A program made the position numbers and the translations under genes. The notes under the pieces are model-generated. The model had not been told where the DNA came from, searched no databases, and saw only the letters and a list, made by a program, of their open reading frames with translations. A stretch of DNA of 28,312 nucleotides from Didymodactylos carnosus (lineage: Eukaryota > Rotifera > Eurotatoria > Philodinida > Philodinidae): positions 1-28,312 of the forward strand of contig CAJNOQ010001811.1 of the NCBI GenBank assembly GCA_905250885.1. Direction: 5' to 3'. Shown one piece after another: positions 19,638-28,312 of this stretch (position 1 is its first letter; each line of letters opens with the position of its first letter).

Positions 19638-20110
19638 GAGACTATTTTTTAGTATTTATAAATTGAACAACTACTGTGATTTTCATCAAGTTCCATTTCT
19701 AAACTATGCACATGCCCCTTCATGACTGTTGATCTCGTTTGTGAGATTGTTGACTAGTTGTAGACATAAATCGATGTTATAAAATAATGATACTATGGTT
19801 CTATTCTATTTGAGATTGATGTTGTTCAGAAGAAACATGGTAGTACATTTGTACAGATATTATTAGCTCAAATATTGTATAATATCATCGGTGAAAAACT
19901 GAAATATTGACAATGAAAAGAGAATAAAAATTTTAAATGATGATCTTTTTACCAGTTATTAGTGCACAAGCATTTGTCAATATAAATTCTAATTTCTAAT
20001 ATATCTATTTTTAACATAATCAGAAAAACAGTTAACGAACAAGTTTAAATTAGTTCGCTTGCATAAAAATTGTTTACTTTTAAGAGGAAAAAAAAGAGAA
20101 GAAACAAACA
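19638..20110. other. 3' flank of FARS2
   Basis: No gene. An AATAAA at 19923-19928 lies about 285 nt after the FARS2 stop and is the nearest exact poly(A) signal seen; a shorter 3' UTR using a variant signal is equally possible. Confidence 0.4.
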
Positions 20111-20190
20111 AATTAGTATAATTATACTAATTTTTTTTCATCAAACTCATATTAATAGTAATACTAATATAAGTTTGATGAAAACTAATT
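20111..20190. repeat. Compound palindrome
   Basis: A perfect 22-bp palindrome at 20111-20132 (AATTAGTATAA and its complement) is followed by an inverted repeat. TTTCATCAAACT plus ATATTA (20136-20154) pairs with TAATAT plus AGTTTGATGAAA (20165-20183), with a 10-bp loop and one mismatch. AAAACTAATT at the right edge can also pair with the first palindrome. Confidence 0.65.
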
Positions 20191-20253
20191 GTATATTCAA
20201 AGCTAAATATTAGCATTATCAAATGAAATACGATTCAACAGAAGTTTACATTG

Positions 20254-20761
20254 GTTATTGACAGAGCACTTTTTGTACTTTTCAAGTACAGAGTACTACT
20301 ATTTACGCTTTCGAAAAATACTTTGTACTTGTATTTAAGTATATTTCAAGTACTTCAGATATTTTGTTTCCTCTTAGAAGTAATTTCGCAGTTTCTATAT
20401 CTTCAACGATAATATGTCAGTAATCTAATACCTACGTCTGAATGCGCTATGGTTGAAAATAAAGCATAGAGAGACATTTTCTACCTGATATTGAGAATCA
20501 TAGTAAAAGCTTAAGAAATAATTCGGACAGTTCTGCAGGATTCTTCACTACTTACTGCTAACTCAGACCACCATATTATAGGAGAACAAAAATAAAATAG
20601 TAGTGAATGAGAAATAAAAGATAAAAAAATGCTTGAAGTACTTGCGACTTACTTAAAATACAAGTCCAAGTATTGTTTTTGAAAGTACAAGTACAAAATG
20701 CAAGTACTGTTCTAAAGTATAAGGACTTTTTACTTGTACTTGTCCATGCTCTAGTTATTGA
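20254..20761. mobile_element. hAT-like non-autonomous element with 8-bp TSD
   Basis: The direct repeat GTTATTGA occurs at 20254-20261 and 20754-20761. It bounds a 492-bp element (20262-20753) whose ends are CAGAGCA and TGCTCTA, an inverted pair with one mismatch. An 8-bp duplication and a CAGAG/TAGAG terminus are hallmarks of the hAT superfamily. The outer about 110 bp of each end are mutually inverted and crowded with CAAGTAC/GTACTTG words, the kind of subterminal repeat a hAT transposase binds. No transposase frame lies inside. Confidence 0.8.
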
Positions 20762-21723
20762 TGATCTTTTTGACTATCAAAATATTTTTTCCGAGCCAAA
20801 CTGTATGAAAGGTAAGTTTTCTATTTTAACATATTCCCAAAATTAGCAAAAATGTTTGCTTTTTCTAAGCAATTGATCATTAATCTAACCAATTGAGGCT
20901 TTTGGAATTTAGGCATCAGTAAAGCAATTTTCAAAAATTGGTGGCTAAAAGTTCATCATTGTTCAGACAATCGGAAGTACATATCCTGACGCCGGAACGT
21001 TGAACTGATGGAATCAAATTCGCATGAACGAGATTTGTTGATGTCTCTCTAAAAGGAATTACTGTTTTTGTAGTGTGTTTATGATTGACGGAAAGAGATG
21101 AGTTTTATCTATACAATTATTGTAGAATGAACGACTTGTAGGCAAAAGGACGGGGGTTAGAAGAAGGTAAATCAGCCCACTAAGATTTTATTGCATCCAA
21201 TGGTTTAATTTTGTAGAGAATGATAGCGTCTCTATGAACCGAGCGTTCTCGAGCTTGATACAACAAAAAATATTAACACTTCAAGACCATTTCGTGTGAT
21301 AGTCCATTGTTTTTCTTTCAAAATCCAATAACTTCTATACTGGTTAAAAAAGTGATTTGATTGATATTCAGTATATTAATCGTAGCCCATTTACAGAGTC
21401 TTTTTCTGACTGTCTCTCTTTTCCGAAATGAGTAGGGATCAGTATTTTCAATTTTTGGGAGATGCCCAATATACCAAAAGATAGCGCTTTTTCAGGTCTT
21501 CGTGAGTTTGGACCAAGTCTAAAAAATAGCCTCTACTTTTGTGTGATTGAAAGACTTTAGTGGTATCTTTGCCATTTCTCACAGGAGTTTTGAATTTTTG
21601 AAAGGACAAAGCTTTTTTTATGTGAAAAATGATCAGATTTTTTTCCACATACAGAAGAAGGTACGGGAGCAATATAAACAGCCCAAGCAAAAGCGACCCT
21701 AAGTCGTTAACGAATCCACTCAG
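20762..21723. other. Gene-free DNA
   Basis: No supported gene. The minus-strand frame at 21448-21738 (96 codons) has a hydrophobic start but no splice context or family resemblance, and its start overlaps the edge of the next palindrome. No other structure was recognised. Confidence 0.4.
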
Positions 21724-22045
21724 ATTTGCATAGAACAATCACACATAATCTGGTAGTGATGTTTTTTGTTGAAAAACTTAAAAACTCAAAACTTAGCGTA
21801 AACCGACTTTTACGAAAGCAAGAGCTTCAAACTGTTTTCATCTACGAATGACATATTTATCGCCCATTCAAAATACACCATAATGGTGTATTTCGAGTGG
21901 ACTATGAATCTGTCATTCCTAGATGAAGACAGCTTGAAAGCTCTTATTTTCGTAAAATTCGGTATATGCTACGTTTTGAGTTTTTTCAAAAACAAACATT
22001 ACTACCAGATTATGTACGATTAATTACATATGTTCTATGCGATTT
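21724..22045. mobile_element. ~320-bp palindromic foldback element
   Basis: The sequence folds on a centre at about 21881 (AATACACCATAATGGTGTATT, 21872-21892). Arms of about 140-160 bp follow. Paired blocks include CATCTACGAATGACA / TGTCATTCCTAGATG, AAGAGCTTCAA / TTGAAAGCTCTT, and ACATAATCTGGTAGTGATGT / ACATTACTACCAGATTATGT near the ends. GCATAGAAC / GTTCTATGC sit further out, with about 10 extra bases in the right arm. There is virtually no loop and no coding capacity. It is a MITE-like or foldback element. Confidence 0.75.
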
Positions 22046-22236
22046 TACATCATCGGATATCGATCAGTGATTAATAAACGATTAAATCTCCTATTTTACC
22101 TTGAAACAGTATTAGTCGGTAATTGATACAAATGAGGTTTTTAATTCTGAAAACATAGTCTCTCGGTCTCATACTTCACTGTAAAAAATTTAAGCTCTCC
22201 ATTTGTACTATATAGAGAGCTGGCTAAGGACTCAAA
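22046..22236. other. Gene-free DNA
   Basis: AT-rich, with only the pair AGCTCTCCATTTGT (about 22193) and ACAAATGGAGAA (about 22284) as a loose inverted repeat reaching into the next feature. Confidence 0.35.
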
Positions 22237-22345
22237 CTGAGTTTTCCATAATCTCGAGAACTTGAAATGAGTTTTCTATTTGGGACAAATGGAGAACTCA
22301 TATTCACATTGTTCTACAAGTTCTCCAAAAACCAGAGAACTCACT
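22237..22345. repeat. Nested GAGAACTC inverted repeats
   Basis: ATGAGTTTTC (22268-22277) pairs with GGAGAACTCAT (22291-22301). An outer pair is formed by the segment ending CGAGAACTTG (about 22237-22264) and the one starting CAAGTTCTCC (about 22318-22344). The word GAGAACT or its complement recurs about six times. Confidence 0.45.
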
Positions 22346-22533
22346 TTTCCTTACTTTGGTGAAACAAATTTGTGATTTGCAACTTAAGTTACGAATTTTC
22401 TTTTTCAGTCTTGTATATCAGCAGCCTCTATACGGTAAAGTGAGCACACCCACGTTCATCTTCCTTCCAAACTTGATCAAAATATTCATCTGTCTATAAT
22501 ATATTGTTGACGTTAGCGCCAAATAGTGCAAAT

Positions 22534-22836
22534 TTATTTTGAATGAGAACTTCAGTACAATTGCGACTGAAATACCCTTAACTTGACATAACTTAACATA
22601 ATTAAGAGTTTATTGAGAATATTGTTTATTAAGAGTTTATTGTTATGCACAGTGTATGACATATTCACCTAATAATGACCGCATAAATAGGTCGAAAATT
22701 CGTGTTTTAATAATTATTCTATTTATTTTAATAAACTCTTCATTATGTTAAACCGGACTAAGGGTATTTCAGCCGCAATTGCATTAAAATTGTTGCCCTT
22801 TAATAGTAACAATATTATTGATTATTTTGAATGAGA
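22534..22836. mobile_element. Inverted-repeat element flanked by 15-bp direct repeats
   Basis: Arms at 22558-22618 and 22722-22781 start CAATTGCGACTGAAATACCC and, reversed, CAATTGCGGCTGAAATACCC. Both then run on to a shared AAGAGTTTATT block, so the arms are about 55-60 bp. The direct repeat TTATTTTGAATGAGA lies outside them at 22534-22548 and 22822-22836. The left copy is 9 bp from the arm and the right copy about 40 bp, so it may be an imperfect target duplication or part of an older repeat. Confidence 0.6.
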
Positions 22837-25401
22837 TATGAGCGTTCCAAGGAGTCTTGCTTTTTCACATAATTTTTATTTTTTTTAACTTTTATATCGC
22901 TATTCTATAAAACTGGTTATATTATTGAAATTAGCTCGTTGAGATGCACTAAACCGTGTATGACTTGAACACTTTTTATAGAAAAAACTACAGACTGAAA
23001 AATTTGAATAAGAGCCCCTAAAGCAACCTTGACTGAAAAAATTCTTTTTTTCGAAGTTTTTTTCTCATTGAAATAAACATTTTCAACTATGTGCAAACAT
23101 ATTTAATCAAAAAAAAGCTTTTTGATGACAAAAATTCGGATGTTCGCTTGACGTAGAAAAAATGTTCACTATGTATGAAACACCAAGCATCTGATACCAC
23201 GTTCAAACTGCTGAAAATCAAGGTCTCACGTGCCCCCCATTATGAAGAGGATGCTCTGGATTATTTACGCATGTAAAATACTACTATATTCCCATTCTAA
23301 TTTTTCGGAAATTATACTGATTTTCCAAAAATCTTATTTGAGGAAAGGATTTTGAAATTCATTTTGCTCACCAATAGTCGTGTCCCTATCTCTTTTCTAT
23401 TAAAAGTCATTCAAAAAATGTCTCCCAATCTCTTAATTTGAAACAGGTAATATTAGAGAAAGTTTTTAATTGATGTGTCTCTACACGTACATGGATAAAT
23501 TAGGTATATCCAGAATTGAATTAACTAATTCGTAATTAATTAGGCAGTTATATACGGGCTGGAAGAACTTACATATATGCAAACTGAATCAGACTCAATT
23601 ACGTGGTTGTGTACATTCACTAAGGTTTTGTCTCTTATCAAACAAAACACCATTGACTGAATCATTATTAATAAATACTGGTCGAAACTGAGACTTCGGT
23701 ACCGTTGCATGTCCAGTTTCGTTCGTGTATAACTAATATTGTTATCTGAGTGTTTGCTTCGATTAGATAAATACTACGATACGATTTGGAATACGATAAT
23801 CAATTGAAAATATCATAAATATTATCTTCTATCTTAGTGATGAATTTTCTTCTGTAGGTAAAAGTGCCCAAAAAGATTCGTCCGTTGGTGATAATAACGA
23901 AGAGAGTTGAGTATTAATACAATTAATCTGTTCAAACTCATACGATGCAGTGTAGGAAATGAAGGTTACTCCATACGTCCATGACATTTGAAATTTATTC
24001 AAAACTAGATAAAATTAAATCTTTTTTTTATTAAAAGTTGTACTAATCATCTGATGAATCTTATAAATTCTTAGCTTTTAACCATTTGCACACACAAACA
24101 GTCTATTATCGTCGTTACTTAAGCGAAATTTGTTGTGGAAAAAAGTAAAAGATATAGAACAACTTGTTAGTGATGTTATATAGCAGTAAAAATATTTTAT
24201 GGTTCTATTCTATAAAAAGTCCATAATTTATTTGATGTCATTGATACACAAAATGATTGTATGTAAAGGTCTTAGTGCTATAATATATTCTCATTCAGTA
24301 TTTTACCTGAAGTTAAGCAAATATACTTCACGGATATTTTGAAACTTATGATTTACGGCTTTTTTTTACACTCTCCTCCTTCATACGCCGTTTTTTTCTT
24401 CACATAATTCGTTATTTTTTTTTTTTTTTTTTTTAAAAAAAATGGAAAATAGAAAGAAAAAAAAAGAAATAGGAGTAGTACGCAAATTTATTTGCTCAAT
24501 CGAGAAGAGCTTTAACTCTTGTATGCGCATATATAAGTAAATAGAAGCAATGTTATGCGTCCGATTACGTTTCTGAAAAGAAAACAAAGTTAAACGACAA
24601 GACAATCAACATGTTTTATTCTAGTATGATTGAATAAGTCCAGGTGTAAATTGAAGAGTTTATCAAGTTCTACAATCTCACGTATTTAATACTTCCCAAA
24701 ATGGATGAAACACAATGGAAAAGGTAGAGAATCATTTCATAAAATAACGAGATAATACTAGAAGATTACAGTCAAAGTAAACTTATTACTGTCCAATATA
24801 TAAAATAGTTAAGGTAGTCAGAAGAGATCTGCATTAGGAAGTATTAGAGAAGTAAAAACATCAGAAAAATATCTGAATAATGTAAAATTTTGTTAACCAG
24901 AAATTCTAAAGCATTATAACAGAAACAGCGAATCCTTAATACGTAACATTTATTAAGCTTAGAATGAAGAGGATTGAAATATTTCAAACAATAGATTTTC
25001 TTTGACAGTGATACGGCTTTCTTTTTTTGTTATAATCTACCAGTAGACATGTGTTTTGTCTATGTGAATGTCAAAGTAAAAATACAGAATGAGTAAAAAT
25101 AAAGGTTTAACATCGAATTTTCCATCTTGAATAGAAAACTTTTCCTTCTATTGTACTGGTTGTATCAGTCCAAGGGCAGGAATAATAGAGTTAGTTTAGT
25201 GAGAATGATTATGTTTTTAGCAAATCGCTCTTTAGGTGCAAAATCGTTATTAGATGATACGTTTTCCGGTTACATGTACCCTTTTTTTCGCTCTCATTTG
25301 TAATTCTTCACCTATTCCGAGCACTGTCCAAAGTATTCGACGGATGAATCGACTAACCGATTTTATGTGTTATAATTCATGATGCAAAAATTTAGATATT
25401 G
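22837..25401. other. Long gene-free stretch
   Basis: About 2.6 kb of AT-rich DNA. There is a low-complexity T/A run at about 24415-24465. One exon-like piece lies at 23858-23910, listed separately. No RNA gene, long frame or large inverted repeat was recognised. Confidence 0.4.
23858..23910 (+). other. Isolated terminal-exon-like segment
   Basis: After the acceptor TTTTCTTCTGTAG (ending 23857) the phase-1 frame reads GKSAQKDSSVGDNNEES and then TGA. The composition is like a hydrophilic protein tail. No upstream exon that would join it was found, so it may be chance or the remains of a lost gene. Confidence 0.15.
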
Positions 25402-25716
25402 TCGCGTTTTAACGCAACAAGTTTTTGTTTATTTGAAGTTTGTTTTGAAGTTTTTTGCATCACATCTCAGAAAAAATTGAAACTTGTTTTTGCGTTTCAG
25501 ACAACGAGACTAAATCTGTTTCCCCTTCTCAGCACCTTTCAAACTTCTTCTCGTCTCAAAACATCAGAAGATTCTCATCTCTGCTGCTCACACTTCACAG
25601 TCCTCTGTATCTGTTGTCTTCACTGGCCATTAAGAAACTTAGTATTTTTAAAAAAGGACCCAGGATTGCGTTTCTTTGCAAAAGCGTTTCCTATGATCAC
25701 AACGCGTTAAAAGCGA
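25402..25716. repeat. Candidate element bounded by GCGTTAAAA-type inverted ends
   Basis: TCGCGTTTTAACGC at 25402-25415 and GCGTTAAAAGCGA at 25704-25716 form an inverted pair with one difference. The interior has no gene: frames at 25399-25710 and 25455-25742 lack any family signal. The ends share the CGTTAA motif of the field at 26736-27645. Confidence 0.35.
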
Positions 25717-26226
25717 TGAGTCAACATTTTTGTTTTTTTTAGTGCCTTTGCCAGTAACCTCCCTCATTAGCAGCAAAGATCATTTATGCCAGGCTTAATA
25801 GAACCTCAAGTTGTTCATACACATGGGGCATTCCACTTGATTTAAGCTTTATTTATTTTAAGTGAGTTCGATCGTATAGAAATACATTATAGCTCGCACT
25901 AGAAAAAAAAAATACCTAAAGAAAAAAAAAAGAGAAACTTCAGGACAGAATCAATGACTTTTTAGAGAATTGTGCTCAAAACTGGTGCAGATAAGTGTTT
26001 ATTAGTCGCAAAAAAGCGGAAATTGTGATTGTGATTGAATCGAGATGTCATGCCTTGGCTTTTCCAATTTTTCAACTACAAAATTGTCTAAGTTTTTTCA
26101 AAACTTTTTTTATTCTTGTATAGGAAGTGGTTAGTCTATAGGACTAGCACTGATGTCTGCTAGACTAGTAAAATGAAGATTAAGATTGACCAAATAGAAG
26201 AAAAAGTGAAAGAGCAGGTGACATCG
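25717..26226. other. Gene-free DNA
   Basis: AT-rich, with A-runs at about 25900-25935. No gene, RNA or notable repeat was seen. Confidence 0.4.
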
Positions 26227-26423
26227 ATGCGTCATGACGGAAAAAAGAATTTGTTGCATTTAGGAAACCCACTTGTTTGTGCACACAACGCAGACGAACA
26301 TAGTGTGCGTTAAAATGTAAAGTGCTTTATTGCATTTTGACGCAAAATATTGTCTTTTGTGTTGTGAGCACAAACAAGTGGGTTTCCTAAACGCAGCAGT
26401 TCTTGTTTTAGGTCATGACGCAT
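26227..26423. mobile_element. 197-bp hairpin element
   Basis: The termini are ATGCGTCATGAC (26227-26238) and GTCATGACGCAT (26412-26423), a perfect inverted repeat. Further in, GCATTTAGGAAACCCACTTG followed by TTTGTGC (from 26256) pairs with the complementary stretch ending TTTCCTAAACGC (26394), with one mismatch in 27. The pairing continues imperfectly to CGTTAAAATG / CATTTTGACG around a short loop near 26325. There is no coding capacity. Confidence 0.75.
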
Positions 26424-26735
26424 GAAAATCTCATTTTTCACCTACATGGGTTCACTTCAAGATTCTTGGAGATTTTATAAGAGCCTAGTGATTACTAGAA
26501 ATTCCTGCAAAAATCTGTCAAATTTTTTGAGATGTTTTAGATCCTCATAGATTTTTCATAGAATCTCTACCTATTTTATAAATTCTCTAATTCTACACAT
26601 TCTTTATAACACGCCTATGTATCATTGATAACAAATCAATTTTGTAAGATTATTTTTACATGCCCTAATGAATGCACTTGTCCAAGTATTGTCGCAAGTT
26701 TTCCCAATGACGTTTTTTAATACAAAAAATTTCCT

Positions 26736-27645
26736 TTGAACGCATTGAAATCGATATTTTGTACCTTTAATACATCTAAACTGATTAGATCGGTAAAAAA
26801 ATCTTTTTAACGCCTTTGCATATCCTAAAAGTTAATGCATCTGGGAGTCTTAATTTTTTTAACTTTTCTAATGCATTTTTACAAATTCTTCACGTTCAAA
26901 TGCCTTATTAACTAAACACTTAAGCTTCTTGAAATTTTTCCATTCGAATGCATTAAAAAACTTTTTCCTCCACTTAATGCATTCACACGTATTCAGATTA
27001 ATCTGATTCGTTCCCACTCGTTAAAGATTAATGCATGCGAATGCATTAATGCTTTTCAAGAACAAAAATAGTACCCCATTGTATAGGGTAGCATTTTTAC
27101 CTTTTTCTGACAATGCCGTGCGATTCCTCTCAAATGAACAATGTGTAGAAACAATCGCCCTTTAGACTAGGGCAATTGTTTCTACACAATTAGACGTACC
27201 ATAAGAGGCCTAGGAGCTCCATCCGAAATTGACGCCTTCCCTTTGCTATGGTTATGCATGAATGCATTCAAATTCGTTAAAATTTAATGTATTTTTATGA
27301 ATTAAGCAAGTTTAATGAATTGAATGCATTAACAATTTTTAAGGCGTTAAAATGCAAAAATCTCGTTAACGCGTTAAAAACACTTTTTGAGTCGATTTAA
27401 TTTTAACGCATGTCTTAAAAAAATTTAATATGAGATTAAAACGCATTTTCCCGCTAGGCTAACGCGTTAAACTATCCATTTTAATTTGTTTTAATGCATT
27501 AATAATTTTTTAATAGACGAGAACCTTTTTTATTTACTTCTGGCGTACAAAATTTAACGCATGTAGACCCGTTAGAAATTTTTTGAAGTCAATTAATGTG
27601 TGTGAGCTTATTAATATTTCATGCGATCAAATGCGTTAAAAAACG
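26736..27645. repeat. Field of degenerate TTAAYGCRTTAA palindromes
   Basis: At least 18 copies or near-copies of TTAA(C/T)GC(A/G)TTAA or its halves occur in 900 bp. Examples are AATGCATTAATGC at about 27040, GTTAACGCGTTAA at 27365, AACGCGTTAA at 27461 and TTAATGCATTAA at 27491. Spacing is irregular, 20-70 bp. Copies lie in two blocks (26736-27055 and 27250-27645) on either side of a motif-free gap that holds a strong hairpin. No gene is present. Confidence 0.6.
27142..27188. repeat. Strong 20-bp hairpin
   Basis: TGTGTAGAAACAATCGCCCT (27142-27161) and AGGGCAATTGTTTCTACACA (27169-27188) pair with a single mismatch around the 7-nt loop TTAGACT. A smaller hairpin, TACCC...GGGTA, sits at about 27072-27090. 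Confidence 0.75.
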
Positions 27646-28312
27646 GTTAACATGTGAAAAGAAAATTTTTGATATCAAAAAGAGTCATTGGGTTGTCCAA
27701 CATTCCTGGGATTTTTTGCAAGTAAATCAAGTACTTGACTAGAAAGTTAGATATCGAAATTACTTTGCCTTCTCGTCAAGTACTTGACCAAATACTTGCT
27801 CAAGTAATGGGTGGATATCTATGAGAAGTCTATTAACTAAATCAATTATCTGGCAAGTACTTCCACGTACTTTGATAAGCAATTGTCAAGGGCTATTTTA
27901 CAAAATTTCTTACTAAGTGATTATCAATTACTCACAGAAATTATTGAGTATCCGTTCGCAAGTACATTCACTAAGGGAATCTTTGTTGTTTGAACACTCA
28001 ACGCATTTTTGCCTACAGTACAGTCTACATGCCTTTTTAGGGATGTCAAGTTTCGGCCTCTCTTACAATGAAGCAACTTTGACCTTGTTTTTCTCTCCAT
28101 CCGTAAAGTTAACATCGGCGTTTAATATACTGTATGAAGGAGCAGCTCGAGTAGTATAAGTGCTGATACTCAAAACTTGTCCTACTACTTTTACATGGAC
28201 CGTCCGCCGTCACAAAATCGCCGAAAATTAGAAAATGGCACTCAAAATGGCAATAATGGCAAAATAAAACAAAAATTTCTTGCACTACAGATAAAATGAA
28301 GCTAAAGAGCTG
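27646..28312. other. Gene-free right end with CAAGTACTTG motifs
   Basis: Between about 27718 and 27872 the word CAAGTACTTG, or a near form, recurs at least four times, including TCAAGTACTTGAC at about 27728 and 27777. The same word fills the ends of the hAT-like element at 20262. The open frame at 27917-28159 (80 codons) has no support. The last 150 bp show nothing recognisable. Confidence 0.4.

Noticed and set aside
21448..21738. 96-codon minus-strand frame
   Set aside because: No splice sites joining other exons, no recognisable domain, and its start lies at the edge of a palindromic element.
24381..24605. Minus-strand frame with a Lys/Phe run
   Set aside because: It is driven by a T/A homopolymer tract at about 24415-24465.
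26736..27645. CRISPR-like or telomeric repeat array
   Set aside because: Motif copies are short palindromes with irregular spacing and no constant repeat/spacer structure; the genome is eukaryotic and the motif is not a known telomere repeat.
27917..28159. 80-codon plus-strand frame at the right end
   Set aside because: Composition and codon use are unlike the confirmed exons, and no family resemblance was seen.
1..28312. tRNA or rRNA genes
   Set aside because: No cloverleaf with paired A and B boxes and no rRNA-like conserved blocks were found when scanning both strands by eye; a covariance search was not possible.

Overview
The window is eukaryotic. Six protein-coding genes, all on the plus strand, are interrupted by GT-AG introns. 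Most introns are only 47-76 bp, coding DNA is AT-rich, and spacers are long and full of inverted repeats. The recognisable genes are animal-type: ABHD16A, a RANGAP1 that carries the C-terminal SUMO-acceptor domain, MTIF3 and FARS2. Tiny introns, AT richness and scattered small DNA-transposon derivatives suggest a compact invertebrate genome. A bdelloid rotifer of the Rotaria/Adineta kind is my best guess (about 50%), inferred from style rather than from a diagnostic gene.

Layout. 1-3432: gene-free upstream DNA with a CTGCA-rich foldback at the left edge and a 112-bp inverted-repeat element at 1828. 3433-7344: ABHD16A in seven exons; its last intron is 1,567 bp and holds a foldback with arms of about 220 bp. 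7673-8412: a small gene with a divergent cold-shock-like domain. 8638-10851: an ankyrin-repeat/SOCS-box gene whose first intron is swollen to 1,279 bp; splice phases would also allow it to be joined to the preceding gene. 10852-13160: spacer with a 380-bp terminal-inverted-repeat element. 13161-15716: RANGAP1 in 14 exons. 16484-17588: MTIF3. 18124-19637: FARS2. 19638-28312: about 8.7 kb with no convincing gene, packed with different inverted-repeat elements. These include a hAT-like element with an 8-bp target-site duplication at 20254-20761, large hairpins at 21724-22045 and 26227-26423, and a field of degenerate TTAAYGCRTTAA palindromes at 26736-27645.

The genes are housekeeping and do not form one pathway, except that MTIF3 and FARS2 (mitochondrial translation initiation and Phe-tRNA charging) lie in tandem 535 bp apart. 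ABHD16A is an ER lipid hydrolase, RANGAP1 serves the Ran nuclear-transport cycle, and the ankyrin/SOCS-box protein is probably a substrate receptor of a cullin-RING ubiquitin ligase. I found no new multi-gene system. The most unusual material is the set of palindromic elements, the possible cold-shock/ankyrin-SOCS fusion, and candidate 3' splice sites just upstream of most start codons, which would fit spliced-leader trans-splicing. Exon boundaries were set by eye from splice consensus, phase and remembered family alignments; no search was run.
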